Assembly (NCBI GenBank): GCA_024516035.1
Contig: CM044967.1
Coordinates: 7,033,202-7,097,201 of the forward strand
Source of the DNA: Bactericera cockerelli
Lineage: Eukaryota > Arthropoda > Insecta > Hemiptera > Triozidae
Reading direction: 5' to 3'
Length of the DNA stretch: 64,000 nt
A program made the position numbers and the translations under genes. The notes beneath the pieces are model-generated. The model had not been told where the DNA came from, ran no database searches, and was given only the letters and a program-made list of their open reading frames with translations. Of the stretch, positions 44,601-55,900 are shown in pieces (the first letter of the stretch is position 1; each line of letters starts with the position of its first letter).

Positions 44601-47600
44601 ACCTATACTACACCCCAAAGAGTAACAGGTATCAATTTACAGGAAGGTAACCACCAGGCGAGGTTAATGTTCAAAGCATTTCCTACCACCTGACCCTCAG
44701 TCATATTCTCAAATAAATATGGAAAAATACCTAATATAACAACTCTATCCTAACCATTTAGGAATAAGTAATGGAGACATATCTCATGGGTAATAAGTAA
44801 TAACTCATAACAAACTATCCCATGGTTACCATTATTACCTTTAAAAGCATGTAAGAAAAAAAATCATTTGTTATTTTTGCGATTTCTTCTGTGTTCTAAC
44901 CAACCAAGATGGCCGATTTTATGGGACAGATTTAAGGCATTACAAGAGCCGTATTTTTCTTTCTAACCAAAGTTAACCAAACGGGAATAAAATGAACCAA
45001 ACTGGAAGCAAGTCATTTTTCTTTTGGAAGAGGAAAAATTTCCTCTTCCAAAGTTAACCGAAATGGAAGTAGAAAATTCTTGCTTCCAGTTTGGTTCATT
45101 TTATTCCCGTTTGGTCAACTTTGGTTAGAAAGTGAAGTTGACCTTGGAATAAAATAGAAATATTTGGAAAAAACCTAACCTGGAATTTTTTTTTGGTTAG
45201 AAAGAAAAATACAGCTAAGTTCTCTCTACTTATTCCTCCAGGCACCAATAATTTGCTTTCCCTACTTATTCCTCCAGACACCACCGCGACATCCTCACGG
45301 ACAAGGACTGCGAGCATGTGTATGAGCTGGTGTACTCCTCCCAGCGAGCCGTGGCCCGGGCGGCAGGGGAGTTCCTCAACGAGAGACTCTTTATCTCCGA
45401 CGATGAGTTCACCGGGATCCACACCAAGGGGGGCAAGCGGCGCCTCAAGAATACGCCCCTGATTCGGAACCTGGTCCAGTTCTTCATAGAATCCGAGGTG
45501 AGACATTTAGATTAATAGATTTGTTTTAGATAATGTCACAACTACTCAAACCAATATATTGAGATTATTTGATAAAAATACTCTTTACAATCATATCTCG
45601 GCAACGTGAAACACTCCCGCTCCATCTTCACAAGCAACACCACGAATTCTTCTCCGAGTTCCTCTGATCCTCATACTCGTAGCATTAACAATTGAAATTT
45701 CTATTTTAACTCTGAGGAGCCATTCAAGAATTTTTCCATATGTTTTTTTTTATTATTAAAAAAATCGCAATCCAATGTGGCAGTATTTTAACATACCTAT
45801 CTAAGAATAATTCCATATAAACCTTATAAATATACCCGAAATAAGTACTTTAATCCACCAAATTTTTTGGTTCTTTTATTAAATATATGATTAATAAATC
45901 AATAAATGAAGAAGAATCCATGCATTGGGTGGAATTCGAGATCTTGTTTCCCACACAAGTTTAGGGGCGAAATTATGAAACAGGATTAAATTTAAGATAA
46001 GCCAGACTCCTCTGTCCATAAGTCAGCCTACAGTGCACTATGATAGGTTGAAACTCAAACTTCAGTGTGGGTCTGGCTTATCTGAAATTTAATTCTGTTT
46101 TATATCATTCGTTCCTAGACTAGGATTTACCACCCTCTTTGTAAAAAAAATTCTTGAAACATTTTGTTTTTTTCAATACCTAGTATTGATTTTGCGTATT
46201 ATTTAAAGTGGAAAAAACCAAGAACCTCCTAAAATTTTTTGAATTGAGATTTGTTAATTATTTGTTACTTAAGATTTGTTATCCTTGATTTTGTCTTTAT
46301 CTTGTGTCAGCTTCGCGGGCATGGGCCGTATCTCGTGGATTCTCTCATCGAAAGCAACGAGATGATGAAGGACTGGGAGTGCATGACCGACCTACTGCTG
46401 GAGGAGCCCAACCCCAAGTACAGCGAGGAGCCACTGGACGACAGACAGGAGACTGGTCTGATAGAGCTCATGGTGTGCTGTGTACGCCAGGCCGCCACTG
46501 GAGACCCCCCGTCGGCAGAGGCCCCAACAGACGAGTTAGTACAAACCACAATATATGAGGCCCCAACAGACGAGTTAGTACAAACCAAAATATATGAGGC
46601 CCCAACAGACGAGTTAGTACAAACCAAAATATATGAGGCCCCAACAGACGAGTTAGTACAAACCACAATATATGAGGCCCCAACAGACGAGTTAGTACAA
46701 ACCAAAATATATGAGGCCCCAACAGACGAGTTAGTACAAACCACAATATATGAGGCCTCAACAGACGAGTTAGTACAAACCACAATATGTGAGGCCTTAA
46801 CGTGAATCATCAGAGGGTGGCGTCATCGTGATTGATGGTAGCCAAACAGTGGAGGAATGACTCGGCACTTCTACCACTGTCTTTACAAGGAGGCTAATAA
46901 TTGACAAGGGCCCCCAGAACCAAGCCAATGCTGGTCTACTCCCTGTTTATAGTCCTCCAGCCAGACTTAACGTGAATGCCCAGGAATATTAAATTTTATG
47001 TAAAGGTGTTCGGACATGAATATTAAAAATTCAATAGATATAATTGTCAATTATAAATCTAGATGGTTAGATCCAATTTATGACAGTACTTTTTCATTCA
47101 TGAGAACACCAGTTTTTATTTGTTAACTACCTTCACAGAGTAATATTGATATCGCCTTATTTTTACTTCCCAACTAGGACTAAAGATAATCCCACACTTA
47201 AGTAGTCAAAAGCCGAAATGGGAGGATAATTTGTCATGTCCCGGCTGGGTTTCGAACCCGCGACACTTCTATTTCCAGACCGACGAGACGCCTGCACAAT
47301 TGAACTACCGAGACTGACTAACAGGAATAACATGTAAAATATTGGAATAAACAAAAGCTTCGTTAATCTAATAGTGCATCACGATTAGAAATTTTACAAA
47401 GAAGGAAAATATTGCTAAATTTAAATTGTTTTATGTAAATTAAAATTTTGTACTTTCAGATCGTCTCTGCCAGAGAAATGAAACAATTGAAGGCCGAAAA
47501 GAAACTACTGACCGAGCATTTCATCAAAGTACTACCCCAGCTGCTGGACAAGTATATTGCAGACCCGGATAAGCTCATCAATCTACTGTGTCTCCCGCAG

Positions 47601-49923
47601 TACTTTGACTTGAATATCTACACCACGTCACGGCGTGAGCGGGTGAGTAGTACCAAGCACCCAACTTTATTTGTATAGTTGTTTTTTTTTTTTTAAGAAA
47701 TTTTCTCAATATTTAATATTTCATATAACAAACATGTCATCATTCTTCTCACGACACATGGTGCCTACCAGGCTCGAGGCATTTCCACGCTGGACTGCCA
47801 ATGACAGTCGTCATTAATTTTACTTTTACATAATACAACTAACCTCTGTATACTATAGGTAGAACTTTTTGTGTTTTTTTTTTAATTGCTCGAAAAAAAT
47901 ATGAAGAAATAATTTAAATCTACCTAAAAAATTCAATAGACATACAAAGAAGTACTTGCAATAAAGAAACAAAAAATCGATAAAGTATGTATTGTTTAGT
48001 AGAACCTCGATATAACGTACATTGATATAATGTAATCCTTGATAGAACGTTGAAATAGTCATTTCAATTTTCACAGGTACAGTAGAACCTCGTTATTATG
48101 AACTAATTGGTACCAGGGGTAGTTCATAATAGCGGGGTTCAATGTAAAAGTTCATAATATCGAGGTTCCATATAATCTTAGGTAAAAGAAAGGGAAATTA
48201 GGCAAATTTTAGACATATGAACGGGCGTACATGTATTTGAATGTTAATTTAAGTACAGATTAGGTATATAAATACAAAATATGTATGTACATTGTACAAT
48301 ATTGTACATACAGGGTGGACCAAAAAAACGTTTACACCCGTTAATGGTAGATTACTGACGACATTTCCAGCCCGGATCTGCAATCCGTTTTTTCGGATTC
48401 GCCTTTGTAACTGCACAAAGTGATTTTTTGCAATTTTCTGAAAAAGTCCGACTTTGGCTTATTCTTTAGGCCAGAACTTTTTTCCTGTTTAAGATGAGTT
48501 GATTCTGAACATTTCTGCAGAAAGCCAACAAAATTTCGATGTTTCTAGCTACACTACTTTGTTTTTTACGGTTTGGTTTGGCATCTTTTTTGACACCTGA
48601 ATAGAAAAAAAATCCTCATGTAAGTTTTTTACACTTTGAAACACTCAAGATTTGCCCGAACAAATTTTGGCACAGACATGGGCAAGTTTGATAAAAGTTG
48701 GCGGCCGCCCCGTGGATGTTAAAAAATAATTTCACGATTTTTTATCACGTGATCTTCTGGGAAAAATTATTAGATGTTTGCCAAAAACTCTTCAAAAATC
48801 CTAAGAGTTTTCTAGCTGTAGACTGTGTGAGGGCGTCTTGTATTGTTTACAAAAATTGTTTACATTGCTTTTTTGAATACCGCGGTCTTGCATGCTGTTC
48901 ATCAGCCAGTTTAGGAAAATTCAAATGATAATTTTCGTGCTCTTCAGATTGTCAGTGGTGTTAGCTAGATGTGGTACTGCTAGGAGTGTTGGGTCGCATG
49001 ACCGAGGTTTAATTCTCGGCGGTCAATTTTATTTTAATTATCAAAAAAAATCTGATGGAATATTTTATTCATACCTGTATCTGACCTGTTGTAACACCAA
49101 CAACTTATGGTTTTTTTGGTGGTAATACCATCTGTAAATTGAGTTATATCAGATACTATTGGTATCATAATACACATATTTAATTATTATTCATGTAAGC
49201 CCCTGAGAGTCTGCCTTGATAATGTAGGGATGGTTTTTCTTATGCTTCCCTACGAGAGAAAAAAAACTAGCGAATTTTTCTAACGAAAATAGAAATTATA
49301 AAATAAAGCCAGGTAAATATGCAGGTAGGTTCTTCTATCATAAACAATACTAATTAAATAACAAATATTTACCGATTGCCAACTCTTAATAGAAATCTTG
49401 GAAAAAAAAAAAGATCATATTTTGTAAAATGAAAAAACTTTTGCAGTTTTTATTATGTTTTATACTATTTTGGTATAAACAAAAAGGTACTTAAAAAACA
49501 TTTTGTGTTAGTATGTTCAATGAGAAACGATTAGAAGCGCACGATTAGCTCAGTGGTAAGTCACTTGTCATGCGAAAGATCCCACACGGGTCAGAACGCC
49601 AGAGCCAGCAAAAAATTCATGACTACAAAATAAAAAAGACTGTTGCCATTTTTTATTTAGCCATAGTACACACTATGGATTATCCTCACACAAATTTTTG
49701 AAACCAATGGTGACTTTTGTAACTTGGTTCTACCTCAGAACTGTGGAGTGGAGTTATTAATAGCTTTGCAGAGATAGTAAATTTGTCCGTTTTTGGCATT
49801 GGGATGCCACTGTGTTTTGATTAGTAAGCACTTATTGTGAGCCAAGCCTTCTTACCTACGAGCTAATATTTCTCACATCCTCATTCGCCTCTCTTTCTCT
49901 CTTTCGCTCTCTCCCTCTATCTA

Positions 49924-49993
<70 letters not shown>

Positions 49994-52900
49994 CTTCTCA
50001 ATTCCCTCAGAGGAACTGTTGGAAGTGGCGTCCACCTTCCTGGATGCGCACAGGTTGAACCTCTTTATCATGTTCCGTCGAATGTTGCGGAAGATTCCAG
50101 GTTTTTCTGTCAGGTCATGGAATGCTAACAGGATTCTTGCTACTAGATTCTGCTACTCTTGCGTCTCCCAAATGATTTTCACGTGATCCCAAATGTTCCT
50201 TTTTGCAGCTCCATATGCTAAATGCACATCTGCCATTTCAGCATCCAAATAATAATAATAATAACTATGTAAATTGTACTTAAAAACTCAAGACGTTAAA
50301 AGATAATATTTCACAGAATGCAGAAAAATATGCTTGAAAACTATTATTGAGAAACAAACAATCATTAATTTGACTGGCCTTTAATTAATTCCAAGCAAAA
50401 TAATTATCAGACATAAATAGCTAATTATACTCTTTGAGTACAAGACGACCCTACACGGTCAACACTTTTAAGATTTTGAACATCATTTTTTGAGACTTAC
50501 CTGGTTCGTTTTCCCAGAAGATCACGTGATAAAAAATCGTAAAATTATTTTTTAACATCCACGGGGCGGCCGCCAACTTTTATCAAACTTGCCCATGTCT
50601 GTGCCAAAATTTGTTCGGGCAAATCTTGAGTGTTTCAAAGTGTAAAAAACTTACATGAGAATTTTTTTTCTATTCAGGTGTCAAAAAAGATGCCAAACCA
50701 AACCGTAAAAAACAAAGTAGTGTAGCTAGAAACATCGAAATTTTGTTGGCTTTCTGCAGAAATGTTCAGAATCAACTCATCTTAAACAGGAAAAGTTCTG
50801 ACCTAAAGAATAAGCCAAAGTCGGACTTTTATTCAGAAAATTGCAAAAAATCACTTTGTGCAGTTACAAAGGCGAATCCGAAAAAAACGGATTGCAGATC
50901 CGGTCATCAGTAATCTACCATTAACGGGTGTAAACGTTTTTTTGGTCCACCCTGTAGACCTATTGTGAGGATCTAAAGAAGTCAGTAATTCTTGAGAAAT
51001 TAGAGACAATTTCCAAAAAAAAAAATTGCGGAAAAGAAAGTTCATTTTATCCGAAGTTCATAATATCGGGGTTCTACTGTACTTGAAAAACAACAATGTT
51101 ATCTTACTCTTCCCTCAGGATCTGGACGAGCTGCTGAAGAAGCTGCAGAAAATCGTGGACAAGCACAACGACAGCGAGGTGCTGGAGACTTGCGCCAAGA
51201 CTCTGGAGACCCTCTGCTGCGAGGAGAACGCTTCCTTATTCACGCGCTGCGACGTGGCCCGTCGCACACTCATAGAGAAGACCATCGTAGACAAGTACAC
51301 GGAGGCCCTGGACAACTGGAACAACTCTCTGGAAGCGAAGGTCAGGTCTGACGATGACGAGACCCTCAGTCTGGTCAGCGCTCTCCGGAAGATTGCCACT
51401 TTCTACGCGTGCCATGATTTGGGTGAGACGTCTTCCGACTCTGAAATTTTTCGCGAGTTTTTTTTTTTTGGGGGGGCTTTCTTTTCTATGAATTCTCCTT
51501 CAAGAAGCTCTTCCACCCAACCAGAAATTCCACCCAACCAGTTAATGCGGGTGACTTTTTACTCGCCGTATTTCATTCGTTTGCTAGGTGTTTTTCAAAG
51601 TAATAATAGTAGTAAGCCCGTTTCCATACACTGCACTGTTCGCCGTCTGTCACAAATCACAATTTTTTTTTACAAGATTAATTTCTATTTAAAAAAGATT
51701 CAATTTTGAGATCTAGTGCCAAATAACATCATGAGATAAAATGATAGTTGTATCTCACTTTACAACATAGAATTGAATTAGATCATAGTCATTATACAAC
51801 ATGCTTCTTTAGTAGTGAGTTTTTCGGCCCTGTACTTCGGATGTTAAGGAATATACTCTTAGTGCGGAATTAATGGACGTTTTTGTAATACCTCTGTGGC
51901 GCTAAGTCACGGATTGCGTACTGTGTAAGATAGAGAAAACCGACACTTACCAACGACTTAAGTTATTGATGTTGTCTATTAATTCCGCCCTTAATGACAC
52001 AAAGAAATCACATATGGAAGAGAATGCCGTTGGCATTAGCACCGCCCTTGATCAAGTTTGTTTTATTTCAATTCTATGTAAATATTCTATGTACCTACTT
52101 TATTGTAAATAAAACTTGAACCAACATGTTTAATAACATACATACATAGACTACCAAGTTCACCCGCTGATGGTATTCGCTGTGTCCCCCAGGACAATGG
52201 AACATCTGGAACTCGACGTTCAAGGTGGTGAGTGACGTCATCGCCGCCCGTGAGAACCCCCCGCAGAGCCGGGCGGCCCCCGTGCTGCCACCCCCGGAGG
52301 TGGTGGTGTTCTGCGTGCGGGCGTGCCACTGCTCGCTGCTGTGGGAGCTGCACGCGTGCAAGGTAGATGAATTCCTGTTTTATGAAAATAACTAAATGTA
52401 AATATGAGTTTAGAAATTCATCATTTATTATCTTATTTATTATTATTTTTTTCTTTTTCTTTTCTTCTAAACCATATGCAATCTTTCTCTTATAAAGTCT
52501 ATCTTTCTATTCCATTTTATTTTCCTTTAACCCTTATCTTGGCAATGTGTATATTTGGATACCATCAGTTTTTTTTACTCTATTGGCCAAAAATTAATCC
52601 TAAAGCATTTTTTCTTCCACAGAACATTTAAAATTATTTCAATTTTTAAACGCTTTATTTAAAGTGGCAGGATGGAGCTCTTCCATCCAACCATCCAATA
52701 ATCATCCAACCATCCAATAATCATCCAACCATCCAATAATAAATTAAAAATTGAAATTCTCTGCCAAGATAAGGGTTAAGTATTCTTAATATTGACCATT
52801 GTATCATGTACTTTATGTATTTATGTACAAATAAAACACATTACTATTACTAAGGAGCTGGCGGTGGGCGGGGGGGGCGCCGCCGTGGAGGATAAGGTGG

Positions 52901-55900
52901 CGGAGGTGAGGGCGAGGCTGACCAAGTTCATGGAGGCGCTGGAGAAGATCCTGCGGGCGGACACCTGCCTCGAGTACAAGGAGGAGGTGAGTCGGGTCAT
53001 TTTTTTTTTAAATAAATTTACCGAACGATGTTCCATTTTATTACAATAATAAAATTACAAAAAATTACAAACAAAAAAATCGTTATTTGAATTAAAAATA
53101 TCAATAAATTCAAAAAATAGTTTTAGTGATTTTTTAGTAACTTGTTCAGTCGAACCTGGATACAATTTAAATACCATGCCTCAGAGTAAAAGCATGCAAA
53201 GCGAGCTCGCCTATTGTTCTTTTAAAAAACATTTCATTTGTACTTTTTTAATAAAACATGATTATCGATCCTGGATATAAGAGAACTCAAGGGACTAGAA
53301 TTATTTTCTCTTATTTATAAGATGTGTGCATTTGACAACTTTGGCTTGTGATGAGCTAGGCTAATTTCAATAGTAATTTATTTGTATTTCTTCTTTCATC
53401 TTCCTTCCATAGGCTTACCTTACAATTTGTGATGTCCTGTTATTATTCTGCAACCAACTGGCATCGAACAAAAACCCTGCAATATCCGAGTTAGTCTTTG
53501 AAGCTGATGAAGATCTACTAAATGTATTAGACTCTTTCATTCAGAGCTACGTGTTCATCTACGAAAATGAAGGTAAACTATTACATTTCATCAACTTTTG
53601 TAAAGGAAATAATAGTCTATTGAATTGCAGAAGTTAAGTAACTACTAATTACTACAGTAAATAATGTGATATATAATTATGGTGAAAAACTTCGTTTCGG
53701 TGAACAACCAATTCTCAATCATAAGATCCATAGACTTGAGAATTAGAGGTTCAAGAAAAAAAAATAAGGCAATTTTCTGAATATGTTTAATATATGTAAA
53801 AAAAGAGGAAAAATCAATCAATTAATGTTTAAACACACAATAAAATATAATATTTATATAAATACACCAAAAATGTGATATAGAACAGTTGCGCAATCTC
53901 TCAAATGACGACTGCTACGTCATACGTAGCAACTCTGGGCCTCTTGTTATGGCAACCGAATTAATGTCTCTTGTTCCATGTCCGACGACAGGCGACCTGG
54001 ACGAACACTCCAAGATAAAGAAGCTGCACAAGCGCCGCAACTTCCTGGCCTCGTTCTGCAAGCTGGTGGTGTACGGGATGGTCCCCGCCACCTGCGCAGC
54101 CGGCGTGTTCAAGCACTACGTCAAGTCGTACAACACCTACGGGGACATCATCAAGACCATGATGGGCAAGACGCGCGAGGTGAGGCTTCACAATCTTCCA
54201 AACTATTGGAACACATAGCGAGAAAAAAAATATAGACGCAACAATAAAAATTTCAAGAATAATTGTTAAATTTATCTTCAAATAAATATGTGAAGTCATA
54301 TGATCTTCACTTACTCTAGATATGCCAAATCAACCTGTAAATACTGAAAAATAATAGCCAGCGTCATGAAGATTCGAACGGGTGGTCACTCACCAAGTCT
54401 TCACCTCGCTAGACGTTGCTTAACTAAATTGTTTTTACAGTAAAATTGGTCTAATCAACGACTAGCTATTCACATAATCTATTTACTTACAGCCCGCTGG
54501 TCAGACTCTGTTTACTATTGATTAGCGAGACCACTGACCTAGCTGAATCCTGATTATAGTACCTCACAGCTCACTTTTCCCTTCGATTGGAGGGTAAAAC
54601 CACGGTTCTGAATAATTTATTTCAGGGTGTTAAAACCTAATGTAAATCCTCCCAAGTCTACACAACAATTTGTTTGCAGTTTAAACTAAATGTAAAATAG
54701 TTACTATAAATGTTTATATTATTTACTTTTAGTTATTAAAAGTTATAGTATTTGTGTTGATCACTATCTTGATGTCACAATCTCTCAATCTCACATTGTA
54801 ATTTTTTACCTAACTTGGACTCGAACCACCGACCTCCAGGTTACAAGTCCGCCGCCCTTTTCATCAAGCTACTGAGGTCGGTTTACTGAGGTTACATATG
54901 ACATTCTACAAGTGTACAGTATACATATTTAAAAAAAAAAAAAAAATCGTTAACCTGATTGTTTTGTTCTTTCAGATCAACAAAGTGACCTATGCCGCAC
55001 AATGGTTCTCAGTCTCACCCTCTTCTACAAAGAACTGCCAGAGACAATCTTAAGAGATAGCGAATTCAATAGCTTGAAGGTACATATACCTATTTTTTTT
55101 TTTTTTTTAATATTGACACAATCTTTTTTTATACTTTGTCAAAATATTATCATGGTTGAATTATTTGGGTGCACATGTCATTTTTCTTGGGAAAACACAT
55201 CATGTTTTTTCTTCCAATTTTTTCTTTTTCTTTTATTTTTCAGTAAACTTGCGGGCGAAACACACAGAGGGCATTTGTGTGAGGCCTACCAAGACTTTGT
55301 GCGGTTTTTCTTAAGATTAGTATGACAAACCGTAATGCTTTGGGCAATGATTTTTGGTAATAAGATAAAATCGACACAGCCGTTGGTATATAAGTATTTC
55401 AAATGGATTTATTAGGAACTCTTCATCTTGTAGAAGCACTGTGCGCCTGCTTGCAATTTTGGCATTACTCATTTTTTGCGCAAACTATTTGTATTTGAAC
55501 ATCTTAATGGCTCGTATCAAAATTTTCTCGATCAGCCCATTCTATTAGATTAATTTAATAGTTAATTCATTAAATTCTTAAGATTTAATCTACGGTAATG
55601 AAACGAATCATACATCAATTTTTCCTCCATGTTAGTGGACGTCCTAAGTTTTAATATTATTGATCTTGGAGCTGAGCCAACGGTCGTTCTCTCAACATTT
55701 ACCAGTGATACATCTGCAACCGTTTTACTCACATAAAAGGTTGAATTTTTCACATGATCCTGGATCACTGTCTTCCAAAAAAAATGTATCTACCAGACAG
55801 GTTATGTGACGTAAATTCAAATCTCGTGCTCAATTTGTATATATTGGAACAATTAAAGTTCTTGGGGGTGTCAGATTTAGTGTGGACAAACTGCATATGT

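Larger units (their letters stand above)
48309..50956. mobile_element. Large foldback element with TACAGGGTGGACC ends
   Basis: Left arm 48309 to about 48766, right arm about 50509-50956, reverse complements over about 450 bp (ends TACAGGGTGGACCAAAAAAA). Spacer 1.7 kb with CT microsatellite and SINE fragments. Confidence 0.88.
48077..51081. mobile_element. pogo/Tigger-like terminal inverted repeats
   Basis: ACAGTAGAACCTCGTTATTA at left and AATATCGGGGTTCTACTGTA at right; CAGT...ACTG ends are typical of pogo-like Tc1/mariner elements. No transposase seen. Related termini at 48000 and 53150. Confidence 0.65.
47643..51118 (+). other. SA intron 11 (3.5 kb) filled by nested elements
   Basis: A pogo/Tigger-like element with CAGTAGAACCTCG ends (about 48077-51081) is itself interrupted by a 2.65 kb foldback (48309-50956), whose spacer holds SINE heads (48950-49020, 49536-49640) and a CT microsatellite. 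No coding exon seen; exon 11 to 12 is in phase. Confidence 0.7.

Noticed and set aside
46307..46810. 167-codon minus-strand ORF rich in [10 protein letters not shown] repeats
   Set aside because: Antisense reading of the 39-bp array plus SA exon 10; long only because the unit length is divisible by three.
49856..50071. ORF with Arg-Glu repeats
   Set aside because: Translation of a CT/GA microsatellite.
52087..52361. Two overlapping minus-strand ORFs
   Set aside because: Opposite strand of GC-rich SA exon 13, which has clear family similarity on the plus strand.
53961..54299. 112-codon minus-strand ORF
   Set aside because: Antisense shadow of SA exon 16.
55243..55325. Candidate for the missing SA exon ([20 protein letters not shown])
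   Set aside because: Good acceptor, but the residues do not match the conserved ELARRFALTFG block and no donor follows before the stop.
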